Source of the DNA: Micromonospora sp. WMMA1363
Lineage (GTDB): Bacteria > Actinomycetota > Actinomycetes > Mycobacteriales > Micromonosporaceae
Assembly: GCF_030345795.1 (NCBI RefSeq)
Contig: NZ_JAUALB010000001.1
Coordinates: 1,359,001 to 1,423,000, forward strand
Length of the DNA: 64,000 bases
Direction: 5' to 3'
Shown here: positions 17,731-25,745 of the stretch, one piece after another
How the letters are laid out: each line of letters starts with the position of its first letter
Position numbering within the stretch: the stretch's first letter is position 1
Notes under the pieces: model-generated
Seen by the model: only the letters and a program-made list of their open reading frames with translations
Told to the model about the DNA's origin: nothing
Database searches by the model: none
Translations under genes and position numbers: made by a program

Positions 17731-17875
17731 GCGTCCGACGCTAGGACCGCGTCGGGTCCAAGGCGGTCGAAACGTGCTTACGGATCGCTTACCGGGCGAC
17801 GGATTCTTACCGACCGGTGACGGGATGGCGCTTCGCCGGCGCCGCGGCAGCCGGGACCCGTACCGTGCGGTCGTC

Positions 17876-19276
17876 ATGACGTCCACTCCGACGCGGCCCA
17901 CCGCCCGTTCCGTGCCGCCCGCCCGCCGAGGCCGGGCCGATCTGGTGGTACTCACCGTCGAGGTGGCGCTGGTGGCGGCCGCCGTGGCGGTCGGGGCGCT
18001 GCTCAACGCCCGGGATGCCGGCCTGCACGCCGACGCGGCCCCGCTCTACGCCACGTGGCAGCCGCACGTCGGCTGGGGTACGCCCGCGGCGGTGCTGGTC
18101 GCGGCCGTCGTCCTCAGCCGGGGCGTGCGGTGGGCGCAGGTTGCCCCCTGGGGTCGGCTGCTCGCCGTGGGCTATCTCGCGGCGGTCGCGTGGACGCTGT
18201 CCCTGGCCCTGGTCGACGGCTGGTCGGCCGGTCTCACCGAGCGGCTGACCCCGCAGGCCGAATACCTGCACGAGGTTCCCCGGGTCACCGACGTGGCGAC
18301 GATGCTGGCCGGCTTCACGGGGCGGATCCTCGACTTCCAGCCCGGCTCGTGGTCCACCCACACGGCCGGACACCCACCCGGCGCGCTGCTGGTCTTCGTG
18401 GGGTTGGACCGGGTCGGGCTGGGCGGCGGCGCCGCGGCCGGGTTGGCCTGCGTGCTGGTCGGCGCCACCGTCGCCGTGTCGGTGCCGGTGACCCTGCGGG
18501 CGCTGGGGGCGGCCGAGGCCGCGCGGGCCGTGCTGCCGTTCCTGGTGCTGCTGCCGGGAGCTGTCTGGGTGGGAGCGTCGGCGGACGGCCTGTTCGCCGG
18601 CGTGGTCGCCGCCGGATTGGCGCTGCTCGCGGCGGGCGGCCGGTGGGTCGCCACTGTCGGTGGGCTGGTGCTGGGCTTCGCGCTGCATCTGTCGTACGGC
18701 TTCGCGCTGGTCGCGCTGCTGGCGGTGGCCGTGCTGGCCCTTCGGGGCCGACCTGGCTGGGGGGCGTTGGCTGCCGCCATCGCCGGGGTCGCCGTCGTCG
18801 TCGCGGCGTTCACCGCCGCCGGATTCTGGTGGTGGGACGGCTACCACCTGGTGGTCGAGCGCTACTACCAGGGCTGGGCGGCCGACCGGCCGTACGGGTA
18901 CTGGGTGTGGGCGAACCTGGCGGCGTTGCTCCTGTCCGCCGGCCCGGTGGTCGGCCCGGCGCTGCGCCACGCGTCGCGGGCCGCGACCCGGTCGGCGCGC
19001 GCCGCGTTCGTCGGGCGGCCGTGGCCGGCGGTGGTGGTCGGCGCGGTGCGGGGTGCCGGACCGACCACCGTGCTTCCGGCCGCCGCGGCGCTGGCGGTCC
19101 TGGCGGCGGACCTGTCCGGTCTCAGCAAGGCCGAGGTGGAACGGATCTGGCTACCGTTCGCGGTGTGGCTGCTGGTCGCCGCCGCGCACCTGCCGGCGAG
19201 CACCCGCCGCTGGTGGCTCGGCGGCCAGGCGATCACCGCGCTGGCCGTCAATCACCTGCTATGGACGGTCAGCTGA
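17876..19276 (+). CDS. Polytopic membrane protein, GT-C-like
   Basis: The 466-residue protein has about ten hydrophobic helices. A conserved-looking extracytoplasmic loop after the third helix contains WSTHTAGHPPGALL near residue 165, and another contains WWWDGYHLVVERYYQGW near residue 325. Length and loop pattern resemble GT-C lipid-linked-sugar transferases (mannosyltransferase-like), but I cannot assign a named family. ATG 17876 has no clear ribosome-binding site, and a TACCGT lies about 10 bp upstream, so a leaderless transcript is possible; ATG 17825 in the same frame is an alternative. Divergent from the GT2 gene. Confidence 0.65.
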   Translation: MTSTPTRPTARSVPPARRGRADLVVLTVEVALVAAAVAVGALLNARDAGLHADAAPLYATWQPHVGWGTPAAVLVAAVVLSRGVRWAQVAPWGRLLAVGYLAAVAWTLSLALVDGWSAGLTERLTPQAEYLHEVPRVTDVATMLAGFTGRILDFQPGSWSTHTAGHPPGALLVFVGLDRVGLGGGAAAGLACVLVGATVAVSVPVTLRALGAAEAARAVLPFLVLLPGAVWVGASADGLFAGVVAAGLALLAAGGRWVATVGGLVLGFALHLSYGFALVALLAVAVLALRGRPGWGALAAAIAGVAVVVAAFTAAGFWWWDGYHLVVERYYQGWAADRPYGYWVWANLAALLLSAGPVVGPALRHASRAATRSARAAFVGRPWPAVVVGAVRGAGPTTVLPAAAALAVLAADLSGLSKAEVERIWLPFAVWLLVAAAHLPASTRRWWLGGQAITALAVNHLLWTVS

Positions 19277-19346
19277 CCGGCTGCCGATCCGACGTGCTCC
19301 GCGCCACGCGCCGACCGCGCCTCCGGATGCCGGCCCGACCGGTCGT

Positions 19347-20474
19347 TCAGGCCGGCAGCGCGGTCGGCTCGGCGGACACGGCGGACACGGCCGGGGCCGG
19401 CAGGGGCGGGCCCGCGGCGGGCCGGGCGGCCGGTTCCCGCAGCGGATCGTGGGCGAACGCGACCACGCCCTCGGCGAACCCGACCCGCGCGGTGTAGCCG
19501 AGCAGGTCGGCGGCGCGACGCGGGTCGGCGACGACGTGGCGTACGTCGGCGGCGCGGGCACCGCCGACCACCAGGGGCGCCGGCCCGCCCATCGCCGCGG
19601 CGAGCGTGTCGGCCAGTTCGCCGACGGTGTGCGGCTGGCCAGAGCAGACGTTGACCGGCACCAGGCCATCCGGGGGCGGGGCGGCCAGCGCCAGCAGGTT
19701 CGCCCGTGCCACGTCGGTGACGTGCACGAAGTCGCGACGCTGGCGGCCGTCCTCCAGCACCCGGGGCGGCCGGCCGGCGGCCAGGGCGGAACGGAAGATC
19801 GCGGCCACGCCCGCGTACGGGGTGTCTCGGGGCATCCGAGGGCCGTAGACGTTGTGGTATCGCAGGGCCCACACTCCGCCGCCGGTCTGGCGGGCCCAGG
19901 CAGCGGCCAGGTGCTCCTGCGCCAGCTTGCTGGCCGCGTACGTGCTGCGCGGCTCCAGCGGCGCGTCCTCGGGCACCAGGGTCGGGGTGAGCGGAGAGTG
20001 GCAGGCCGGGCAGGTTGGCTCGTACCGGCCGGCGGTCAGGTCGGCGGGGCGGCGCGGGGCCGGGCGCACGGCGCCGTGGGTCGCACACCGGTATCCGCCC
20101 TCCCCATAGACGACCATGGAGCTGGCCAGCACCAGCCGGGTCACCCCGGCCCGGTACATGGCCGCCAGCAGCACCGCGGTGCCGTAGTCGTTGTGGCTGG
20201 CGTAGGCCGGCGCGTCGGACGGATCGTGCCCGTGACCGACCATGGCCGCCTGGTGACAGACCGCGTCCACGCCGGGCAGCAGCCGGTCCAGCAGCCCCGC
20301 GTCCCGGATGTCACCGACCTCCGGCCGGTGGGTGCGCGACCAGGCGGGCAGCGCACCGCCGTGCGCCTCAGGCAACAGCGCGTCCAGTCCGACCACCTCG
20401 TGCCCCTCGGCGACCGCCAGGTCGACGACGTGGGACCCGACGAAGCCGGCGGCGCCGGTGACGAGTAACCGCAT
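19347..20474 (-). CDS. NAD-dependent sugar-nucleotide epimerase/dehydratase
   Basis: The 375-residue extended SDR has the NAD-binding TGAAGFVGSHVVDLA, the active-site pair Tyr179-Lys183 (STYAASK) and Ser118/119 in LASSMVVYGEG, so it should act on a nucleotide-activated sugar. It carries an insert with Cys130, His133, Cys155 and Cys158 that could be a zinc knuckle; similar inserts occur in some actinobacterial relatives. Codon 3 is the rare leucine codon TTA, which in actinomycetes can tie translation to the bldA tRNA. A perfect 17-bp hairpin lies 13 bp upstream of the ATG. It converges on the GT-C-like gene and may supply its sugar donor. Confidence 0.85.
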   Translation of the reverse strand: MRLLVTGAAGFVGSHVVDLAVAEGHEVVGLDALLPEAHGGALPAWSRTHRPEVGDIRDAGLLDRLLPGVDAVCHQAAMVGHGHDPSDAPAYASHNDYGTAVLLAAMYRAGVTRLVLASSMVVYGEGGYRCATHGAVRPAPRRPADLTAGRYEPTCPACHSPLTPTLVPEDAPLEPRSTYAASKLAQEHLAAAWARQTGGGVWALRYHNVYGPRMPRDTPYAGVAAIFRSALAAGRPPRVLEDGRQRRDFVHVTDVARANLLALAAPPPDGLVPVNVCSGQPHTVGELADTLAAAMGGPAPLVVGGARAADVRHVVADPRRAADLLGYTARVGFAEGVVAFAHDPLREPAARPAAGPPLPAPAVSAVSAEPTALPA

Positions 20475-20486
20475 CCGATCACGCTA

Positions 20487-20524
20487 GGCCGGCCGTGTCG
20501 GCCGGTCGGCCGACACGGCCGGCC
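20487..20524. promoter_or_regulatory. Perfect 17-bp inverted repeat upstream of epimerase
   Basis: GGCCGGCCGTGTCGGCC (20487-20503) and its exact complement (20508-20524) flank a 4-nt loop GGTC. The hairpin ends 13 bp before the epimerase start codon and lies in the divergent promoter region with the MsrP-like gene. It cannot be a terminator for convergent genes. It may be an operator, an attenuator or a translation-blocking leader structure. Confidence 0.75.
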
Positions 20525-20719
20525 CGTCACGACTTCGTAAGAAGTCACCCCGGACGGCGGACACCCGACCACCTCGACGCCGCCCGGCCCTGGTCGGCGC
20601 CGGGCAGGATCCCGGCGCGGCTGCGGTAAGCGGCTCGTAATGACGTAACCGGGACCGAGCCGCCCGGGCCGGGTCTAGCGTCGCGGATGGAGCCACCAGG
20701 CGAACGTGAGGAGCGAACC

Positions 20720-22057
20720 ATGTCCGGTCGAGGCTACGGCGATCGGCCCGCGGGGTACGGCTTCCCGGCCTCGTTGTGGCGCGCACTCGCCCGACACCGC
20801 CCGCCGGGCACCGACGCCGCCGCACGGGGCTGGCGCAGCCCGCTGCGCGGGCCGTGGCTCACCTCCGTGTACGGGGTCGTCCTCCTCGTCGCGCTGCCCG
20901 TGGTGTTCCTCACCGGCCTACTGGACCACCTGGCCTACGGGCCGCAGTTCGGCCAAGCGTTCCCGCGCGACGTGGGCTGGCTGCGGCTGCCGCCGTTGGA
21001 CTGGCCGACCCACCCGTCCTGGCTGTTCCGCTTCACCCAGGGGCTACACGTGACCCTCGGGATCATGCTGGTCCCGGTGGTGCTGGCGAAGCTGTGGTCG
21101 GTGATCCCGAAGCTGTTCGACTGGCCGCCGGCGCGCTCGCCCGCGCAGGTGCTGGAGCGGCTCTCGCTGCTCCTGCTCGTCGGCGGGATCCTCTTCGAGA
21201 TCGCCACCGGCCTGCTCAACGTCCAGTACGCCTACCTGTTCGGCTTCGACTTCTACACGGCGCACTACTTCGGTGCGTGGGTGTTCACGGCGGCGCTGGT
21301 GGCGCACGTGTCGCTGAAGCTGCGACGGATGCTCTCCGCGTTGCGGGCCCGGCCCGCGGCCGCCGAGGCGCGGACGGGCACGGCGACGACCGTGCCGGAG
21401 CCTCCCGACCCGGATGGACTGGTTGCCGCACGACCCGGGCCACCGACGGTGAGCCGACGCGGCGCGGTCACTCTGGTCGGCGGCGGCGCCCTGCTGCTCG
21501 GGGCGCTCACGGTGGGGCAGAGCCTGGACGGGCCGCTGCGGCGCACCGCCCTGCTCCTGCCCCGGGGCCAGGATCCGGGGAGCGGTCCGAACGGCTTCCC
21601 GGTCAACCGTACCGCTGCGGCAGCGGGAATCTCCGCCAGCGACACCGGCCCCGGCTGGCGGTTGGGGCTGCGAGGCGGCGGACGCGAGGTCACCGTCGAC
21701 CGACCGGCTCTGCTCGCCATGGCACAACACACCGCACGGCTGCCGATCGCCTGCGTGGAGGGCTGGTCGACGCGGCAGACGTGGACCGGCGTCCGGCTGA
21801 GGGACCTCGCCGCCCTGGTCGGGGTGACCGACCCGGTGTCGGCCCAGGTGCGTTCCCTGGAGCGGGCCGGCCTGTTCAACCAGGCCACCCTTCAGGCCAA
21901 CCAGGTCCTCGACGCGGACTCGCTGCTGGCGCTGCGGGTCAACGGCGCCGACCTGTCGGCGGACCACGGGTACCCGGCCCGGGTCATCGTACCGGCCCTA
22001 CCCGGCGTGCACTGCACGAAATGGGTGGCCACGATCGACTTCCGGTCCGATGGTTGA
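20720..22057 (+). CDS. Cytochrome b-like membrane domain fused to MsrP/YedY-like molybdopterin domain
   Basis: The 445-residue protein has four helices (residues about 45-225) with histidines suited to heme b (GLHVTLG, AHYFGAW, LVAHVSLK). A twin-arginine segment SRRGAVTLVGGG (R246-R247) leads into a fifth helix, followed by an oxidoreductase molybdopterin domain with the molybdenum-ligand cysteine 345 in IACVEGWS. That motif is closer to YedY/MsrP than to animal sulfite oxidase. The layout matches actinobacterial proteins reported to need both Sec and Tat (Streptomyces SCO3746 type), placing the Mo domain outside. ATG 20720 follows GTGAGGAG. It heads a five-gene redox set ending in a Rieske lipoprotein. 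Substrate unknown. Confidence 0.85.
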   Translation: MSGRGYGDRPAGYGFPASLWRALARHRPPGTDAAARGWRSPLRGPWLTSVYGVVLLVALPVVFLTGLLDHLAYGPQFGQAFPRDVGWLRLPPLDWPTHPSWLFRFTQGLHVTLGIMLVPVVLAKLWSVIPKLFDWPPARSPAQVLERLSLLLLVGGILFEIATGLLNVQYAYLFGFDFYTAHYFGAWVFTAALVAHVSLKLRRMLSALRARPAAAEARTGTATTVPEPPDPDGLVAARPGPPTVSRRGAVTLVGGGALLLGALTVGQSLDGPLRRTALLLPRGQDPGSGPNGFPVNRTAAAAGISASDTGPGWRLGLRGGGREVTVDRPALLAMAQHTARLPIACVEGWSTRQTWTGVRLRDLAALVGVTDPVSAQVRSLERAGLFNQATLQANQVLDADSLLALRVNGADLSADHGYPARVIVPALPGVHCTKWVATIDFRSDG

Positions 22058-22520
22058 GCGCGCGTCCCGGTTCCGGACGGCGTACGGGGCCGGGCCGGCG
22101 CACCTGCTGGTCCTGCTGGCCTGCTTCACCCTCACCGGTTGGGTGGCGCTGCGGCTGTCCGGCGAGGCGGATGCCATTCGGATGCTGCTCTGGTTCCTCG
22201 GCGCGGTGGTCGCCCACGACCTGGTTCTCTTTCCGGTCTACGCCACGATGGACCGCGGGCTGCGGCGGTTCGCCCACCGGCCGGCGGTGGTCAACCACAT
22301 CCGGGTCCCGGCCCTCGCGTCAGCGCTGCTGTTCCTCGTCTACCTGCCCGGGATCCTCGGTCTCGGGGGGTCGACGCACACGTCGGCGACGGGCCGGGAG
22401 CCGACCCCGCTGGTTGGTCGCTGGCTGGTGCTCAGCGCGCTGTTCTTCGCGCTGGGCGCGATCACGTACCTCGTGCGGCGGCGCCGCGGGCCGTCGGCGG
22501 GCGACCGGACCCGGCGCTGA
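22050..22520 (+). CDS. Small membrane protein of the redox module
   Basis: The 156-residue protein has about four hydrophobic helices and conserved-looking FLGAVVAHDLVLFPVY near residue 55 and HRPAVVNHIRVPAL near residue 80. The histidines could coordinate heme or be structural. Its ATG overlaps the end of the Mo-enzyme gene by 8 nt, so it is translationally coupled. I do not recognise a characterised family; it may help anchor or mature the Mo subunit. Confidence 0.65.
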   Translation: MVERASRFRTAYGAGPAHLLVLLACFTLTGWVALRLSGEADAIRMLLWFLGAVVAHDLVLFPVYATMDRGLRRFAHRPAVVNHIRVPALASALLFLVYLPGILGLGGSTHTSATGREPTPLVGRWLVLSALFFALGAITYLVRRRRGPSAGDRTRR

Positions 22521-22656
22521 CCTCACCCGCCGCGCCCACGGCTGGTTGGCGGCCCGGGTCGGGACCCGGATGGGCGGACGCATCCGCACCGGATCTCCGC
22601 GGTGGATTGAACGACCCGGGCCAGGCAACCGTACGTCCGGGTGGAGGGAGATGCCC

Positions 22657-23400
22657 ATGAAGCGGATGACCCCGATGCTCACCCTGGCGTCCGGAACCGC
22701 GCTCGCGGCCGGGCTGTTCACGATGAGCGCCCAGGCCGCGCCACCGGCTCCGACCCCGGCCGCGGACGCGGGACAGGCGAGCCCCACCCCACCGGCCGCC
22801 GACGCGGCGGCGCCGACGGCCACCGGCTCGGCCGAGGAGTCGACCGGTGCGCCCGCGCTGCCCGGCGCCCAGCCGGGTGCGACGTCGCCACCGCCCTCCA
22901 CGCCCGGCCCCACGCCGGGAACCACTGCGGGGGACGGCACCTGGACCGGCCGTCTGGGCACAGGGGCCACCATCGCGCTGACGGTCCGGCAGGGCCGGGC
23001 GGTGGCGTACGTCTGCGACGGCAGGCACCTGGAAATCTGGCTGCGGGGCGCGGTCACCGACGGCGAACTGGCTCTCCGCGGCGCCGACGGCGCGCGGCTG
23101 ACCGGCACGATCGACGGTGACCGGGTCAGCGGCGAGGTACGCGCCGCCGACGAGCGGTGGGCGTTCACCGCCACCGAGGGCACGTCCCCGGCGCTGTACC
23201 GGGCCACGGCGCAGGTCCGCGACGCGGGCGTGGACGGTGGCTGGATCCTGCTCGCCGACGGCACCCAGGTCGGGGTGGTGACCTGGAACCGGAAGCCGGT
23301 CCAGGCGCCACCGCTCGACCCGGCCTTCGGTACCACGGTCGTCAACGGAATCGCCATCACCGCCGTACCGGTCGTCCCCGAGCCCGGGCCCGGCCGGTGA
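22657..23400 (+). CDS. Secreted protein with Ala/Pro-rich linker
   Basis: The 247-residue protein has a signal peptide ending at AQA (about residue 25) and a low-complexity Ala/Pro/Thr-rich linker to about residue 90. A compact domain with WTGRLGTGATIALTVRQG and AYVCDGRHLEIWLRG follows, which looks like a small beta-rich fold with repeated strand motifs. ATG 22657 suits the GGAGGGAG at 22643-22650 better than the ATG directly abutting it at 22651. It shares a TGATG overlap with the next membrane protein, so it belongs to the redox operon. Function unknown. Confidence 0.65.
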   Translation: MKRMTPMLTLASGTALAAGLFTMSAQAAPPAPTPAADAGQASPTPPAADAAAPTATGSAEESTGAPALPGAQPGATSPPPSTPGPTPGTTAGDGTWTGRLGTGATIALTVRQGRAVAYVCDGRHLEIWLRGAVTDGELALRGADGARLTGTIDGDRVSGEVRAADERWAFTATEGTSPALYRATAQVRDAGVDGGWILLADGTQVGVVTWNRKPVQAPPLDPAFGTTVVNGIAITAVPVVPEPGPGR

Positions 23401-24026
23401 TGGTGGAGCACCACCGGGGCGACAGCCACGGGCTGCCCGACCTCGGCGCGGCACCGACCGGCCAGGTGTTGCCGGATCCCCTCGCCGACCCACCCGCCGC
23501 CCCGCGCGCGTCCATCGTCGTGCCACTGCTGGTGGGTGCGGCGGTCGCGGTGACGCTCGGCGCCTACGGCCGTACGCACACCCCGACCGGGGTCGCGGTC
23601 AACCTGGCCGGCTTCTCCGGGCCGCAGACGGTGAAGGTCTGGCTGGGAACCGGCGCGGCGTTCCTCGCCGTGGTGCAGCTGCTGTCAGCACGGGCCATGT
23701 GGGGTCGGCTCGGTGCCGTCCCGCCGTCCTGGGCCGCCACCGCACACCGCTGGTCGGGTCGGGTCGCCTTCCTGCTGGCGGTGCCGGTCGGGGTGCACTG
23801 CCTCTATGCGCTCGGCTTCGCCGAGACCGACCTGCGGACACTCGCGCACTCGGTGTTCGGCTGCTTCTTCTTCGGCGCGTTCACCACCAAGATGCTCGCG
23901 CTGCCCCGCCGGGGGCTGGCCGACTGGGTCCTGCCGGTCGTCGGCGGGGTGGTCTTCGCCGTGCTGATGCTGGTCTGGCTGACCTCGTCGGTCTGGTACT
24001 TCACGACGTTCGGGTTCCGGTGGTGA
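23400..24026 (+). CDS. DUF6529-like heme-type membrane protein
   Basis: The 208-residue protein has four hydrophobic helices and histidines placed for heme: ATAHRWSGRVAF and VGVHCLYALGF near residues 115-140, and TLAHSVFGCFFFG near residue 155. The family, as far as I recall, is annotated DUF6529 and lies beside Rieske proteins. The start overlaps the secreted-protein stop by one base, and the Rieske gene follows after 28 bp, so it is probably the membrane electron carrier between quinone and the Rieske/Mo components. Biochemical role inferred. Confidence 0.65.
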   Translation: MVEHHRGDSHGLPDLGAAPTGQVLPDPLADPPAAPRASIVVPLLVGAAVAVTLGAYGRTHTPTGVAVNLAGFSGPQTVKVWLGTGAAFLAVVQLLSARAMWGRLGAVPPSWAATAHRWSGRVAFLLAVPVGVHCLYALGFAETDLRTLAHSVFGCFFFGAFTTKMLALPRRGLADWVLPVVGGVVFAVLMLVWLTSSVWYFTTFGFRW

Positions 24027-24054
24027 CGTTGCCCCGTCTGGAAAGGACACACGG

Positions 24055-24516
24055 ATGACGGAGGACAGGGGCACGGCGACGCGCCGGGCGCTGCTGGCCG
24101 GGACCGGGGCGGCAGGGGTAACCACCCTGTTGACCGGCTGCCAGACCTACGGTGCGCCCCCGGCGGCGCCCGGGACTGCCGGACCGGCCACGGCGATCGG
24201 GGACGGTGCCGCCGAAGGGGCGGCCGACGCTCCGGCGCTGGCGAGCCTCGCCGACATCCCGGTCGGCGGGGGTCGCGTCTTCCCCGACCGGGGGGTGGTG
24301 CTGACCCAGCCCACGGCGGGCATGGTCAGGGCGTTCTCCGCCCGGTGCACGCACCAGGGCTGCACGGTCACCTCGGTGGCCGACGGCACCATCCTGTGTG
24401 CCTGCCACAACAGCCGGTTCGACATCGCCGACGGGTCGGTGCGCGGGGGTCCGGCCGAGCAGCCGCTGCCACCGACCGCGGTGAGCATCGACGGCGGCAC
24501 CATCCGCATCCCGTGA
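24055..24516 (+). CDS. Rieske (2Fe-2S) lipoprotein, Tat-exported
   Basis: The 153-residue protein has a twin-arginine signal (TRRALLAG, R10-R11) and lipobox LLTGC with the lipid-modified Cys29, then a Rieske domain. The cluster ligands are in CTHQGC (Cys98, His100) and CACHNSRF (Cys115, His118), with Cys103 and Cys117 positioned for the stabilising disulfide. It is a membrane-anchored, extracytoplasmic electron carrier. As the last gene of the redox operon it probably relays electrons to or from the molybdopterin domain at 20720-22057. Confidence 0.88.
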   Translation: MTEDRGTATRRALLAGTGAAGVTTLLTGCQTYGAPPAAPGTAGPATAIGDGAAEGAADAPALASLADIPVGGGRVFPDRGVVLTQPTAGMVRAFSARCTHQGCTVTSVADGTILCACHNSRFDIADGSVRGGPAEQPLPPTAVSIDGGTIRIP

Positions 24517-24612
24517 CTCCTCCCTACCCGCCCCACCGTTCTTGCGCTCTGTCCGTTCTGCGCGGCTCAGCCGGTTCGTCCGGACAGGATGTGCGGGCTC
24601 GGCGGAGTGCGG

Positions 24613-25512
24613 TCAGGCGGGGTCGGCGCGGCCGAGGCGCCAGTAGCCCATGAAGGCCACCGCCCGCCGGTCCACGCCGCACTTCCCGACCAGGTGCCGG
24701 CGCAGGGTACGGATCACGCCGGCCTCGCCGGCCAGCCAGGTGTACACCGGCACGGGCGCGGTCGTAGCCGGCACCTCCCAGAGGATCTCGGTGTCGACGT
24801 CGACGACCTGCTCCCCGGCTCGGCCGGGCGCGCCGGAGAGCAGGTCCGCCGCGGCGGCCGAGACCGCCGGCACCAGCCGGGCGCCGTGCGCGTCACCGCC
24901 GCGGGCGAACCAGCTCACCGCGACTCCCGGCGGCGCCGCCGTCGGCAGCACGTCGTCAGCCTCCGGGACTTCCAGCAGCGCCCGGCCGCGGGCGGTCGCC
25001 GGGAGCCGGTCCAGGATGGCACAGATCGCCGGCGCCGCCGTCTCGTCGCCGGCCAGCAACAACTTGCCTGCGCCTTGCGGCCGAAACTCGACACCACCGT
25101 GGTCGCCGTCGAAGCCGGCGTCTGGCCCGAGCATCACGATCCCGTCGCCGGGGCGGGCCCGCCGCGCCCAGCGGGTGGCCGGGCCGCCGTCGCCGTGCAG
25201 GACGAGATCGACGTCCACCTCGGACCGCTCCGGCCGGACCAACCGTACGGTGTACGTGCGGATCGGGTTGCGGTCCCGCTCGGGCAGGGCCCGCCACCGC
25301 GGGTACCAGTCCGGGCCTTCCGGCAGCCGCGCCCCACGCTCGCCCGGCAGCGGGAACGCCAATTTGATCCGTTGGTCGTAGCCGTTGTCGGCGAACCGGT
25401 GAAGGTCCGGCCCGGTGAAGGTGACCCGCACGAACGACGGGCTGAGCCGGCGTACCGCGCCCACCTCGACGGTGAACAGCCGCCAGGGGGCGACGGGCAG
25501 GGTCTGGGTCAT
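24613..25512 (-). CDS. Siderophore-interacting protein (FAD-dependent ferric-siderophore reductase)
   Basis: This 299-residue protein belongs to the SIP/ViuB family, with the FAD-binding RNPIRTYTVR near residue 80 and the GDETAAPAICAIL and VYTWLAGEAGVIRTLRRHL motifs. It reduces ferric siderophores in the cytoplasm to release iron. It is preceded by an iron box 34 bp from its start, so it should be iron-repressed like the transporter at 0.3-7.2 kb. It is transcribed alone and convergent with the Rieske operon. Confidence 0.9.
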   Translation of the reverse strand: MTQTLPVAPWRLFTVEVGAVRRLSPSFVRVTFTGPDLHRFADNGYDQRIKLAFPLPGERGARLPEGPDWYPRWRALPERDRNPIRTYTVRLVRPERSEVDVDLVLHGDGGPATRWARRARPGDGIVMLGPDAGFDGDHGGVEFRPQGAGKLLLAGDETAAPAICAILDRLPATARGRALLEVPEADDVLPTAAPPGVAVSWFARGGDAHGARLVPAVSAAAADLLSGAPGRAGEQVVDVDTEILWEVPATTAPVPVYTWLAGEAGVIRTLRRHLVGKCGVDRRAVAFMGYWRLGRADPA

Positions 25513-25545
25513 GGGCCTCTCCGGGTGTCAGGCAGACGGCAGTGA

Positions 25546-25564
25546 TTAGGTTAGCCTTACCTGA
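25546..25564. promoter_or_regulatory. Iron box (IdeR/DmdR-type operator)
   Basis: TTAGGTTAGCCTTACCTGA agrees with the iron-box consensus at most positions, with both TTAGGTTA and CCT half-site cores kept. It lies just upstream of the siderophore-interacting protein, which supports function. Confidence 0.85.
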
Positions 25565-25745
25565 AGCTGAACGCGACGCGGGTCCGGACGTCCGAGCCGG
25601 ACCGGCCGCTTGGCCACCTCTGCTTGCGACTGACGGGGCAGGGCTTCAACCCACACCCCGGCGGCGGTAGCGTGTCGCCACATCGTCGCCCGCGGGGCCG
25701 CACCTGTCCCCGCGTGGCGCTCGCGATCCTACGGAGGATTCCAGC

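Noticed and set aside
20487-20524. Rho-independent terminator
   Set aside because: The flanking genes diverge, so no transcript ends there; an upstream regulatory role is more likely.
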